The notes beneath the pieces are model-generated. The model did no database searches and had not been told where the DNA came from. It saw only the letters and a program-made list of their open reading frames with translations. Below, in pieces: positions 28,603 to 37,139 of a stretch of 64,000 nucleotides of DNA (position 1 is the first letter of the stretch; the number at the start of each line of letters is the position of its first letter). The stretch comes from Pseudoduganella lutea. Lineage in GTDB: Bacteria > Pseudomonadota > Gammaproteobacteria > Burkholderiales > Burkholderiaceae_D. Made by a program: the position numbers and the translations under genes. Where the stretch lies: assembly GCF_004209755.1 (NCBI RefSeq), contig NZ_CP035913.1:248001-312000 (forward strand), in the 5' to 3' direction.

Positions 28603-28631
28603 GGCGGCGCGCCCTTGCCGGGCGCGCCGCC
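28603..28631. promoter_or_regulatory. perfect GC-rich hairpin between amidohydrolase-2 gene and ubiD-like gene
   Basis: A 12-bp perfect inverted repeat (28603-28614 with 28620-28631) has a 5-nt loop and no T-run. Inside an operon it could be an mRNA-stabilising or processing hairpin, or a partial terminator that lowers ubiD-like expression. Confidence 0.5.
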
Positions 28632-28660
28632 TTCGGTTGCTGCTTGCTGCCTGCCGGCGC

Positions 28661-29575
28661 TTACCTCAGGCCCGCATAGGTATCGGTCAGCCGCAGCTGC
28701 GCCTCTTCCAGCGTGCGTGGCGGCGGCGTGGTCTCGATGCCGCAAAGCCGGGCGATGTTGTTGCCCATGTAGTCTTCCAGCCCATCCTCGTCCAGTCCCA
28801 TGCCGTGCGGCGGTTCGGAGCACAGCACTTCGAGCTCGCGCAGCCACATGCCCGGTTCGTTCGGCGGCGAATCGGTGCCGAACACGATCTTGTTGCGCGG
28901 CAGCTGCTTGGCGAATTCCACGATGCGCGACTGGAAGCACCAGCCGGATTCGCACACCACGTTGGGCGTGTCCATCGCCATCCAGAACGCCTCGAACGAA
29001 TAGTTGCCGCCTGTCTGGATGCCGAAGTGGCCGATGATGAAGTTCACCATCGGGAATTCGCGGATGATCGGGTAGAACATCGTCGGGATCGTGTACGGCC
29101 CGTCACCCGTGTGGATCAGCACCACCACGTTGTGCTTGGCGCACATCTTCATCGCGGGGCGCAGCCAGTCGAGGGCGCGGTCGGGCCGGTAGCCGTGCAT
29201 GTTGGCGTGCAGCTTGAGCATCTTGAAGCCGTATTCCTTCACGTGGTACTCCAGCTCCAGCGCGCCTTCTTCCGGGCCCCAGCGCGGATTGAACGTGAAG
29301 TTGCCGATGAAGCGGTCCGGGTACTTCTGGCACAGTTCCGCGATGTAGGCCATGTAGTCGCGGATGCCGTCGCGGCCGCGCCGGTTGCCGTCGCGGTAGC
29401 CCGTGTTGCCGGGCGGTGGCTGGATGAAGCCCATGTCGATGCGGCGCGGCTTGCCGTTGATCATGTAAGGGCCGTCCATCATCTTCAGCAGGCGTTCGCC
29501 GGTGAAAGGCTCGCCCGTGTGGCGCCATGCCTCGTCGACCAGGTTGGTGGGGTGCAGGTGGGTATCGATGATCAT
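28661..29575 (-). CDS. amidohydrolase-2 family protein with intact HxH metal motif
   Basis: The 304-residue TIM-barrel protein starts MIIDTHLHPTN, with the HxH metal ligands at residues 6 and 8. The other ligands are in place: LIHTGDGPY, IIGHFGIQTGG and VFGTDSPPNEPG. This superfamily includes ACMS and gamma-resorcylate decarboxylases and lactone or amide hydrolases. It lies 25 bp after a paralogue that has lost HxH, and before the UbiD-like gene, so it probably acts late in the operon's pathway. Decarboxylation or ring-product hydrolysis are both open. Confidence 0.88.
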   Translation of the reverse strand: MIIDTHLHPTNLVDEAWRHTGEPFTGERLLKMMDGPYMINGKPRRIDMGFIQPPPGNTGYRDGNRRGRDGIRDYMAYIAELCQKYPDRFIGNFTFNPRWGPEEGALELEYHVKEYGFKMLKLHANMHGYRPDRALDWLRPAMKMCAKHNVVVLIHTGDGPYTIPTMFYPIIREFPMVNFIIGHFGIQTGGNYSFEAFWMAMDTPNVVCESGWCFQSRIVEFAKQLPRNKIVFGTDSPPNEPGMWLRELEVLCSEPPHGMGLDEDGLEDYMGNNIARLCGIETTPPPRTLEEAQLRLTDTYAGLR

Positions 29576-29600
29576 GTCAAATTCCTGTGATGTTGGCCGC

Positions 29601-30533
29601 TCAACGGTCGTTGATGCGCGTGATGGGGTGTCCGATGTCGAGGCGCGCCTGGGCTTCGGCCACGGTGCGCGGCGGCGGGCTCGGTTCCAGGCCGACCATG
29701 CGGGCGACGTTGTTGCCGAGGTAGTCCTCGAGCGTGTCCTCGTCCAGGTTCAGGCCCTGCGGCGGTTCGAAGCACAGCACCTCGAGCAGGCGCAGCCACA
29801 TGCCCGGTTCGTTCGGCGGCGTGTCGGAGCCATACAGGATCTTGTGCTTCGGCAGCACCTTGGCGAATTCGACGATGCGCGACTGCAGGCACCAGCCCGA
29901 TTCGCAATACACGTTCGGCAAGTCCATCGCCAGCTGGAACGGCTCGAAGCAGTACACGCCGCCCGTCTGCACGCCGAAGTGCGCCATGATGAAGTTCACG
30001 GTCGGGAACTCCTTGATCATCGGCACCCATTCGGTCGGAATGCTGTACGGGCCGTCGCCCGTGTGCAGCTTGACCAGCACGCCCAGTTCCGCGCATTTCT
30101 CCAGCGCGGGGCGCAGCCAGTCGAGTGCACGGTCGGGCCGGTAGGCGTGCATATTGGCCTGGAACTGCACCATCTTGAAACCGTACTCGCGCACATAGCG
30201 CTCGATGGCGCCCACGCCGTTCTGCACGCCGCAGCGCGGGTTGTAGACGAAGCAGCCGATCAGGCGGTCCGGGTACTTGCGCACCATCTCCAGCGTGTAG
30301 GCCATGTAGGCATCGATGGATTCCGTGCCGGATTTCTCGCCGTCCGTGTACGTGTAGATGGTGTTGCCCTGGGGCGGCTGGATGAACGCCTTGTCGATGC
30401 GGCGCGGCTTGCCGTTGATGATGTACGGGCCGTCCATCATCCGGATCAGGCGTTCGCCGGTGAATGGGTCGCCATCGTGGCGCCAGGCCAGGTCGACCAG
30501 GTTGGTCGGATAACAGCTGGTGTCGATGATCAT
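29601..30533 (-). CDS. amidohydrolase-2 family paralogue lacking the HxH motif
   Basis: This 310-residue protein is clearly homologous along its whole length to the product of the next gene (shared PFTGERL-MMDGPY-INGKPRRID, YRPDRALDWLRPA, TPPNEPGMWLR, DEDTLEDYLGNN). Its N-terminus reads MIIDTSCYPTN: both histidines of HxH are replaced (Ser6, Tyr8). The remaining ligands (KLHTGDGPY, IMAHFGVQTGG, YGSDTPPNEPG) are kept. It may bind metal weakly or differently, or may be a structural partner of the intact paralogue. It follows a 324-bp gap with unusual repeats. Confidence 0.87.
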   Translation of the reverse strand: MIIDTSCYPTNLVDLAWRHDGDPFTGERLIRMMDGPYIINGKPRRIDKAFIQPPQGNTIYTYTDGEKSGTESIDAYMAYTLEMVRKYPDRLIGCFVYNPRCGVQNGVGAIERYVREYGFKMVQFQANMHAYRPDRALDWLRPALEKCAELGVLVKLHTGDGPYSIPTEWVPMIKEFPTVNFIMAHFGVQTGGVYCFEPFQLAMDLPNVYCESGWCLQSRIVEFAKVLPKHKILYGSDTPPNEPGMWLRLLEVLCFEPPQGLNLDEDTLEDYLGNNVARMVGLEPSPPPRTVAEAQARLDIGHPITRINDR

Positions 30534-30634
30534 GGGATCTCCTCACAATTGCTTCAGGTAAAAGGCGGTCTTGCTGATTCACGCCTCGCTTAACTGGAGA
30601 ATTGCCAGGGGCGCATTCATGGGACGAATGGCCG

Positions 30635-30679
30635 CTGGCGGTTCCTCCGCCAGTGAGCAATCTCCCACCGGGTCACTGG
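30635..30679 (-). promoter_or_regulatory. two mutually exclusive hairpins ahead of the amidohydrolase-2 pair
   Basis: CTGGCGG (30635-30641) can pair with CCGCCAG (30647-30653), and CCAGTGA (30650-30656) can pair with TCACTGG (30673-30679). They share bases 30650-30653, so only one can form at a time in the minus-strand leader. This is an attenuator-like arrangement and matches no riboswitch class I know. Confidence 0.35.
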
Positions 30680-30740
30680 CCCTGCATCGCCAGGTGCACC
30701 GGTTGAACGCTTCTACCCACTACTGGTACTGCTGATTTGT

Positions 30741-30822
30741 TTTACTGCTTACTGTTTTACTGCTTTACTGCGTTACTGCTTCTTTGCTTCACTGCGTTAC
30801 TGCGTTACTGCTTCACTTCTTC
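30741..30822. repeat. 8-bp-period tandem repeat (TTACTGC units)
   Basis: TTACTGC occurs at 30757, 30765, 30773, 30797 and 30805, with TCACTGC at 30789, all in exact 8-bp register, and once more at 30742 out of register. The block is AT-rich in a GC-rich operon and lies between the deaminase gene and the amidohydrolase-2 pair. It may be a slippage-prone expression element or an iteron-like binding array. Confidence 0.75.
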
Positions 30823-30857
30823 ATCGCCTTGCCTGATCTGTTGCCGCAGCGCTTCGG

Positions 30858-32282
30858 TCACTGCCCGATCGTCCGCACCAGGTGCAGCACGTCGGCGCTG
30901 GCTTCGGCACGCAGCTGCGCCATGTCCAGGCCGGGGATGGCATCGTCCTCCACCAGCACCCGCCCCGCCCCCAGCAGCCATTTCAGGCGCGGCCTGCCGG
31001 CCGCCACCACGGGGCCGATCGCCATGTCGTGCAGCCCGAAGTAACGGGGCGCGTCGAGGTCGTAGACCGCCAGGTCCGCCGCCTGCCCTACCGCCACCGT
31101 GCCCACGCCATCGAAGCCCAGCACGCGCGCGCCACCCTCGCTGGCCCAGTTCACCACCTGCTCGACCGACACGGTGTCGGCACCCGCTTCGCCGTCGCCC
31201 GCCGGCCGTGGCCGCGTGGCGGCGCCCGCGTGGGCCCGGTGCATCAGCCAGCAGAAGTGCACCTCGCTGAGCATGTCGGCCGCCTCGTTGGACGCGGCGC
31301 CATCCACACCGATCGACACCGCGCCTCCCAGCCGGTGCAGCGCCGGCGCCCGGGCCACGCCATCGGCCAGGCGCGCATTGCTTTGCGGGCAGTGCGCCAT
31401 GCCGGTGCCCGTCTGCGCCAGCAGCCGCAGTTCCGCATCGGCCAGGTGGGTCAGGTGGGCCAGCGACACGTCCGGCCCCAGCCACTCGTGCTCGGCCAGG
31501 AATTCGATGGGCAGGCAGCCGAATTCGGCGCTGCAGTGCTCCATGAAGCTGACCGTTTCGGACATGTGCGTGTGCAGCGGCACGCCCATGCGGCGCGCGG
31601 CGCGGGCGATTTCGCGCAACTCGCCCCGCGCCACCGAGACCGTGGCGGTCGTGGGCGCCATTGCCACGCGGGTGCGCGGTCGCGGTCCGACCTGGTGGTA
31701 GCGCCCGGCGATGCGCTCCACGTCGGCCACCATGCCGTCCAGCGTTTCCGGCGGCACGTAGGTGCTGGCATCCGCTTCCAGCTTGCGGGTCACCGTGCCG
31801 CCGCCCCGCTGCAGCATGAAGCGCACGCCCAGCTTGTCCGCCTCCTCGAACAGCGCGGCCGACGGGTCGTAGCCCAGGTCCGGATGGTAGATGTAGTGGT
31901 GGTCGGCGATCGTCGTGCAGCCCGACATCATCAGCTCGACGATGCCGATGCGCGCCGCCAGCCGCAGCCGGTCTTCGTCGAAGGCGCGCCGGTAGATGAA
32001 CGGCACTGCCTGCAGCCACGGGCTCAGTGTCAGGTTGATCCCGGCCGGCACGCCCTTGAGCAGCGACTGGAACAGGTGGTGATGGGTGTTCACCCAGCCC
32101 GGATAGATCACGCAATCGCGTGCGTCGAGCACCCGTTCGTCCGGCTGGCGCTCCAGGGCGCGGCCCATTTCCGTGATGACGCCGTCCGCGATGCGCACAT
32201 CGGTGGCCGTGCTGCGGGCCGCGTCGCCGCGGGCGCCGGTAAGGATGCTGTGGGCATCCCTGATCAGTAGTTTGTTGCTCAT
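30858..32282 (-). CDS. ATZ/TRZ-type amidohydrolase (8-oxoguanine deaminase-like)
   Basis: The 474-residue metal-dependent deaminase shows CVIYPGWVNTHHHLFQSLLKG (HxH ligands near residue 70), LHTHMSETV, LAHLTHLADAE, HCPQSNARLADG and IGVDGAASNEAADM. These residues and the ADHHYIYHPDLGYD loop place it with 8-oxoguanine/cytosine/triazine deaminases and chlorohydrolases. A purine-, pterin- or pyrimidine-like amino-substituted ring is the likely substrate, which fits the BMP-type importer next door. It begins 17 bases after the binding-protein gene. Confidence 0.92.
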   Translation of the reverse strand: MSNKLLIRDAHSILTGARGDAARSTATDVRIADGVITEMGRALERQPDERVLDARDCVIYPGWVNTHHHLFQSLLKGVPAGINLTLSPWLQAVPFIYRRAFDEDRLRLAARIGIVELMMSGCTTIADHHYIYHPDLGYDPSAALFEEADKLGVRFMLQRGGGTVTRKLEADASTYVPPETLDGMVADVERIAGRYHQVGPRPRTRVAMAPTTATVSVARGELREIARAARRMGVPLHTHMSETVSFMEHCSAEFGCLPIEFLAEHEWLGPDVSLAHLTHLADAELRLLAQTGTGMAHCPQSNARLADGVARAPALHRLGGAVSIGVDGAASNEAADMLSEVHFCWLMHRAHAGAATRPRPAGDGEAGADTVSVEQVVNWASEGGARVLGFDGVGTVAVGQAADLAVYDLDAPRYFGLHDMAIGPVVAAGRPRLKWLLGAGRVLVEDDAIPGLDMAQLRAEASADVLHLVRTIGQ

Positions 32283-32299
32283 GGTCGATCCTGTCTGGT

Positions 32300-33439
32300 C
32301 TATTTGGGTGGCGTGCCGTCGATGCCGTTGACGAGGAAATTCATCTTGTCCAGCTCCGCGGCGCCCAGCACCTGGCCCGCGGCCACGCGCTGCTTGCCGG
32401 ACTGGTCGAGGATCGGGCCGGCGAACGGGTGCAGCCTGCCTTCGGTGATGTCCTTCTCGGCGGCGGCGAACTTTTCCCGCACGTCGGCCGGCACGGAAGC
32501 GTTGAGCGGGGCCATCTTGATCATGCCCTCGCGCAGGCCGCCCACCGTATGCGCCGCCTTCCAGCGGCCGGCCAGCACGTCCTCGATCGTCTTCGTGTAG
32601 AAACCCGTCCACGTCTGCACCACCGAGGTCAGGTTCGTCTTCGGGCCGAAACGGCTCATGTCCGAGTAATAGCCCACCGTGGGAACGCCCTTTTCCTCCC
32701 CGGCCGTCACCACCGCGACCGACGACGTGTCGTAGGTGAGCAGGTCCACGCCCAGCGTGAGCAGCGTGTTGGCGGCGGCACGTTCCTTGCCCGGGTCGTA
32801 CCAGGCGTTCACCCAGATCAGCTTGACCTGGGCATTCGGGTTCACGCTGCGCATGCCCAGCGTGAACGCGTTCAGGCCCTGCAGCACCTCGGGAATCGGG
32901 AAGGCGCTGACATAGCCGGCCAGCCCCTTCTTGCTGAGGTGCCCGGCCAGCACGCCTTCCAGGTAGCGGCCCTCGTAGTAGCGGGCGTTGTAGGCCCCCA
33001 CGTTGGGCGCCGTGCGGTAGCCGGTGCCGTTCATGAAGATCACCTTCGGCGCCTGGCGCGCCACCTTGATGGTCGGTTCCATGAAGCCGAACGAGGGAGT
33101 GAAGATCAGCTTGCAGCCTTCCTGCACGAAGTTGCGGATCACCCGTTCGGCGTCGGGCCCTTCGGCCACGTTTTCCACGTACTTCGTCGTGACCTTGCCC
33201 GCCATGCTCGTGGCGATGGCCTTGCGCGCCTGCTCGTGCTGGTAGGTCCAGCCGCTCTCGCCGATGGGGTTCGAGTACAGGAAGCAGGTCTTCATGGGCG
33301 CGGCGGGCGCAGCGTTGGTGGCGGTGGTGGCCGCCGCGCCGGCCGACATGGCCAGCAATACCGGCAGCGCCGCCATGGCCGGCAGGCACCGTGGTCGACG
33401 TCCATCCTTGCGGACATCCTTGCGCGAATCGTATGGCAT
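32300..33439 (-). CDS. BMP-family ABC transporter substrate-binding protein
   Basis: This 379-residue exported protein (signal LPAMAALPVLLAMSAGAAA) belongs to the basic-membrane-protein family: KTCFLYSNPIGESGWTYQHEQARKAI, GCKLIFTPSFGFMEPTIKVA, YYEGRYLEGVLAGHLSKKG. Family members bind nucleosides, nucleobases or related heterocycles. It is unusual in having no lipobox. It is encoded with two permeases and a fused double ATPase and should deliver the substrate of this operon's enzymes. Confidence 0.93.
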   Translation of the reverse strand: MPYDSRKDVRKDGRRPRCLPAMAALPVLLAMSAGAAATTATNAAPAAPMKTCFLYSNPIGESGWTYQHEQARKAIATSMAGKVTTKYVENVAEGPDAERVIRNFVQEGCKLIFTPSFGFMEPTIKVARQAPKVIFMNGTGYRTAPNVGAYNARYYEGRYLEGVLAGHLSKKGLAGYVSAFPIPEVLQGLNAFTLGMRSVNPNAQVKLIWVNAWYDPGKERAAANTLLTLGVDLLTYDTSSVAVVTAGEEKGVPTVGYYSDMSRFGPKTNLTSVVQTWTGFYTKTIEDVLAGRWKAAHTVGGLREGMIKMAPLNASVPADVREKFAAAEKDITEGRLHPFAGPILDQSGKQRVAAGQVLGAAELDKMNFLVNGIDGTPPK

Positions 33440-33464
33440 GTTGTGTCTCCTTTATTGTCGTGAT

Positions 33465-34397
33465 TCAGGCGTCGGGCCGGAATGGCTGCCCCAGCGATGC
33501 GGGCGAATGCAGCCTGATGGTGTGGGCGTTGCGTGAAATGAGGACCAGCACGGCGATGGTGGCGATGTATGGCAGCGAGGACATCAGCTGCGCCGGCATG
33601 TCGAGCTGTACACCCGAGCCCTGGACGAACAGCTGGGCGATCATCACGCCGCCGAACAGGTAGGCGCCCAGCACGACGCGTAGCGGCCGCCAGGTGGCGA
33701 ACACCACCAGGGCCAGCGCGATCCAGCCGCGCCCGGCCACCATGCCTTCCGCCCACAGCGGCGTGTAGAACACCGAGATGAACGCGCCGCCCATGCCGGC
33801 CATGGCGCCGCCGAACGCCACCGCGGCATAGCGCAGCGTAATGACGCGGTAACCCACGGCATGGGCCGACGACGGCGATTCGCCCACCGCGCGCAACACC
33901 AGGCCCCAGCGGCTGCGGTACAGGAAATACAGCACCGCCGCCACGATCGCCCAGGACAGGTACACCATCGCCTGCTGGTTGAACAGTGCCGGGCCGAGCA
34001 CGGGAATGTGCTCCAGCAGCGGTACCGGCACCGGAGCGATCATCGGCAACGGCGTGGACTCGAATGGCTTGCCGATGAAGGCAGCCAGGCCCACGCCGAA
34101 CAGCGCCAGCGCCAGGCCGGAAGCCACCTGGTTGGCCATCATCGTCAGCGTGAGGAAGCCGAACGCCAGCGCCATCACGCAGGCCGCCGCCATGCCGGCC
34201 AGCACGGCCAGCACGGGGCCGCCCCCGGACAGCGCGACGGCGAAGGCCGTCACGGCGCCGATGGACATCATGCCTTCGGCACCCAGGTTCAGTACCCCGG
34301 CCTTCTCCGTCACCAGTTCGCCCATGGCGACGAGGATCAGCGGCGTGCCGGAGACGATGGTGGCGGCCAGCATCGAGGCGATCAGGTGGTTTTCCAT
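33465..34397 (-). CDS. ABC transporter permease (BMP/nucleoside type), second subunit
   Basis: The 310-residue polytopic protein carries GELVTEKAGVLNLGAEGMMSIGAVTAFAV near the N-terminus and the coupling region RAVGESPSSAHAVGYRVITLRY, as in NupC/RbsC-like BMP permeases. It overlaps the preceding permease gene by 16 bases. With that permease it should form the membrane channel of the importer. Confidence 0.93.
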   Translation of the reverse strand: MENHLIASMLAATIVSGTPLILVAMGELVTEKAGVLNLGAEGMMSIGAVTAFAVALSGGGPVLAVLAGMAAACVMALAFGFLTLTMMANQVASGLALALFGVGLAAFIGKPFESTPLPMIAPVPVPLLEHIPVLGPALFNQQAMVYLSWAIVAAVLYFLYRSRWGLVLRAVGESPSSAHAVGYRVITLRYAAVAFGGAMAGMGGAFISVFYTPLWAEGMVAGRGWIALALVVFATWRPLRVVLGAYLFGGVMIAQLFVQGSGVQLDMPAQLMSSLPYIATIAVLVLISRNAHTIRLHSPASLGQPFRPDA

Positions 34398-35473
34398 GGC
34401 AGTTTCCCCGGGTTGACGGTGCGATCGAAACGGATGCGGTAGCCGATGAACAGGTCCGCGCCGAGCAGGAAGAACAGCAGCAATCCCTGGAACACCTTCG
34501 AGATCGACGATGGCAGGTTGATGAACTGCTGCGCCTGTTCTCCGCCCAGGAACAGCAGCGCCATCAGCAGGCTGGCCAGGCAGATGCCCACCGGGTGCAG
34601 CCGCCCGACGAAGGCGACGATGATGGCGGCGAAGCCGTAGCCGCTGGAGATCGACTCCGTCAGCTGGCCCATCGGGCCGGCCACCTCGGCCACCCCGGCC
34701 ACGCCCGCCATGCCGCCGCTGGCCAGCATGCCGATCCAGATTGCGCGGCTGGCCGAGTAACCGGCGTAGCGCGCCGCCGCGTCGGCCTCGCCGGCCACCT
34801 GCATCTGGTAGCCATAGAAGCTGCGTTCCAGGAACACGTAGCCCACCGCCAGCGTGGCCAGCGCCACGAGGAACGCCGCATTCAGGCGCGTGCCCTCGAC
34901 GAGGATGGGCAGCAGCGCGGCATCGGCGAACATGCGGGTCTGCGGGAAGTTGAACCCGTCCGGATTCTTCCACGGCCCGTGCACCAGCCACGATGCGGCG
35001 AACTGCGCGATGTAGACCATCATCAGGGTGACGAGGATCTCGTTGGCCCGCCAGCGCGTGCGCAGCAGGGCCGGCACGGCCGCCCACATGCCGCCGCCAA
35101 AGGCGCCGGCCAGCAGCATCAGCACCCACGTCCACGGGCCGCCGTCGCCCGCCTGCAGGGCCACGCCCGTGGCCGCGATGGCGCCCATGACGAACTGCCC
35201 CTCGGCACCGATGTTCCACACGTTGGCGCGGTAGCCCACGGCGAGGCCGATGCCGATCAGCATCAGCGGCGTGGCCTTGAGCAGCAGTTCGGTCAGCGCG
35301 TGCATGTCGCGCAGCGGGTTGAGGAAGAACACCCGGAAGGCGGTGAACGGATCCTTGCCCAGCGCGGCGAACAGGAACAGGCTGGCGAACAGCGTGAGCG
35401 CCACCGCGGCCAGCGGCGACACGTAGCGCATGGTGGCCGATGCGCTGGGGCGCGGTTCCAGTTTAAGCAACAT
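34382..35473 (-). CDS. ABC transporter permease (BMP/nucleoside type), first subunit
   Basis: The 363-residue polytopic protein contains LTELLLKATPLMLIGIGLAVGYRANVWNIGAEGQ and the coupling segment VAGEADAAARYAGYSASRAIW. I choose the ATG at 35473 (MLLKLEPRPSASATMRYVSPL) because the longer open frame upstream overlaps the ATPase coding end and lacks family similarity. The overlap with the ATPase gene is 11 bases. Confidence 0.92.
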   Translation of the reverse strand: MLLKLEPRPSASATMRYVSPLAAVALTLFASLFLFAALGKDPFTAFRVFFLNPLRDMHALTELLLKATPLMLIGIGLAVGYRANVWNIGAEGQFVMGAIAATGVALQAGDGGPWTWVLMLLAGAFGGGMWAAVPALLRTRWRANEILVTLMMVYIAQFAASWLVHGPWKNPDGFNFPQTRMFADAALLPILVEGTRLNAAFLVALATLAVGYVFLERSFYGYQMQVAGEADAAARYAGYSASRAIWIGMLASGGMAGVAGVAEVAGPMGQLTESISSGYGFAAIIVAFVGRLHPVGICLASLLMALLFLGGEQAQQFINLPSSISKVFQGLLLFFLLGADLFIGYRIRFDRTVNPGKLPWKTT

Positions 35474-37139
35474 GGCTGTGCCCCTTGTGCGTGCAGGCCG
35501 CGCCGGTTCCACGATGGGTCCACGGTTCGAGTTCGCCGGCCGGTGGCGTATCGTCCGATGCATCATCCTGGCAGTTCCCGCCCGCATCGACCGCATCGGA
35601 CACGTTGCCGCCGTCATGCCACACGCCGCTCATGCGCAGGCCCACTTCCTCGACGCTCGTGTCCCGGGTGGGCGTGGCGGGCGACAGCCGGCCGCCGGCG
35701 ATGACCGCGATACGGTCGGTGATCTCGAACAGCTCGTCGAGTTCCTCGGAAATCACCAGCACGGCCGTGCCGTTGCTGCGCAGGTCCAGCAGCGCCTGGC
35801 GGATGAAGGCGGCCGCGCCCACGTCCACGCCCCATGTGGGTTGCGCCACGATGAGGATCTTCGGACATTGCATGATCTCGCGCCCGACGATGAACTTCTG
35901 CAGGTTGCCGCCCGACAGCGAGCGGGCCTGCGATTCCGGACCGCCGCACTTGACGTTGTATTTCTCGATACAGTGGCGCGCCAGCTCGTGCATGGCTTGG
36001 ATCCGCACCAGGCCGAATTTCAGCAGGCCACTGCCGTAGGCCGTCAGCAGGCCGTTGCGGGCCAGCGACATGCGCGGTACCGCGCCCCGCCCCAGCCGTT
36101 CCTCGGGCACGAAGCACAGGCCGAGCGCGCGGCGCCGTCCCGGCGACAGGTGCCCCGCAGCGGTGCCGCAGATGCGGATCGCCTCCCGCGCTTCCAGCGG
36201 CGCCTCGCCCGACAGCGCGTACAGCAGCTCCTGCTGGCCATTGCCGGACACGCCGGCGATGCCGACGATCTCGCCGGCCCGCACGTCGAGCCGGATGTCC
36301 CGCAGGGCCACGCCGAACGGGTCGGGCGATTGCTGCGACAGGCCGCGCACGGCCAGCCGGACTTCGCCATCCTCCCGGGCGGCGCCCCGCGTGCACTTGG
36401 GCAGTTCCTTGCCGATCATCAGCCGCGCCAGCGATGCCAGCGTTTCCTCGGCCGGGATGCAGGCGCCCGTGACCTTGCCGGCCCGGAGCACGGTGGCGCC
36501 GTGGCACAGCTCGCGGATCTCGTCGAGCTTGTGGCTGATGTACAGGATGCTGCAGCCCTCGGCCGCCAGCTGGCGCAGCGTGGTGAACAGCGTGCGCACC
36601 GCCTGCGGCGTCAGCACCGACGTCGGTTCATCCATGATCAGCAGCTTCGGGTTTTGCAGCAGGCAGCGGATGATTTCCACCCGCTGCCGTTCGCCGACGG
36701 ACAGGCCATGCGCCAGGCGGCACGGATCGACCGGCAGGCCGTAGCGCATCGAGACGGCGCGGATGCGGGACGCCAGGTCGTCCAGGTCCGGCTTGCCCGG
36801 CAGCGACAGCGCCACGTTTTCCACGACCGTCAGCGTCTCGAACAGCGAGAAGTGCTGGAACACCATGCCGATGCCCAGGCTGCGCGCATGCGCGGGGCTC
36901 GTCACCCGCACCGGCTGCCCTTCCCAGGCGATCTCGCCCTCGGTGGCCTGCGTGACACCGTAGATGATCTTCATCAGCGTGGACTTTCCCGCGCCGTTCT
37001 CGCCCAGCACGGCATGTATTTCACCGGGCATCACCTGCAGGTCGATGCCGTCGTTGGCCACCACGGACGGGTAGACCTTGCGGATGCCCCGGAGTGCCAG
37101 CCGGGGAACGCCCTGCGCCATGTGATCGGTCGTCATCAT
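35463..37139 (-). CDS. ABC transporter ATP-binding protein, double ATPase (BMP/nucleoside type)
   Basis: Two ATPase domains are fused in 558 residues. The first has AVLGENGAGKSTLMKIIYG, GLSVGERQRVEI and LLIMDEPTSVLTP. The second has the degenerate A-loop region GIAGVSGNGQQELL, SLSGGNLQKFIVGRE and ILIVAQPTWGVDVGA, where Gln replaces the usual catalytic Glu after Walker B. That asymmetry is normal for the RbsA/BMP class. The first ATG overlaps the CobW stop (ATGA). A 50-residue polar, Asp/Gly-rich tail after GLRMSGVWHDGG is unusual. Confidence 0.93.
   Translation of the reverse strand: MMTTDHMAQGVPRLALRGIRKVYPSVVANDGIDLQVMPGEIHAVLGENGAGKSTLMKIIYGVTQATEGEIAWEGQPVRVTSPAHARSLGIGMVFQHFSLFETLTVVENVALSLPGKPDLDDLASRIRAVSMRYGLPVDPCRLAHGLSVGERQRVEIIRCLLQNPKLLIMDEPTSVLTPQAVRTLFTTLRQLAAEGCSILYISHKLDEIRELCHGATVLRAGKVTGACIPAEETLASLARLMIGKELPKCTRGAAREDGEVRLAVRGLSQQSPDPFGVALRDIRLDVRAGEIVGIAGVSGNGQQELLYALSGEAPLEAREAIRICGTAAGHLSPGRRRALGLCFVPEERLGRGAVPRMSLARNGLLTAYGSGLLKFGLVRIQAMHELARHCIEKYNVKCGGPESQARSLSGGNLQKFIVGREIMQCPKILIVAQPTWGVDVGAAAFIRQALLDLRSNGTAVLVISEELDELFEITDRIAVIAGGRLSPATPTRDTSVEEVGLRMSGVWHDGGNVSDAVDAGGNCQDDASDDTPPAGELEPWTHRGTGAACTHKGHSHVA

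Noticed and set aside
27185..29590. 801-residue plus-strand ORF
   Set aside because: It is a shadow of the ubiD-like and amidohydrolase genes in high-GC antisense frame: low-complexity His/Arg/Ala composition and no domain, while the minus strand has clear families.
30534..30857. Known riboswitch in the operon gap
   Set aside because: I looked for glycine, guanidine, purine, preQ1 and THF riboswitch cores in the minus-strand leader and found none.
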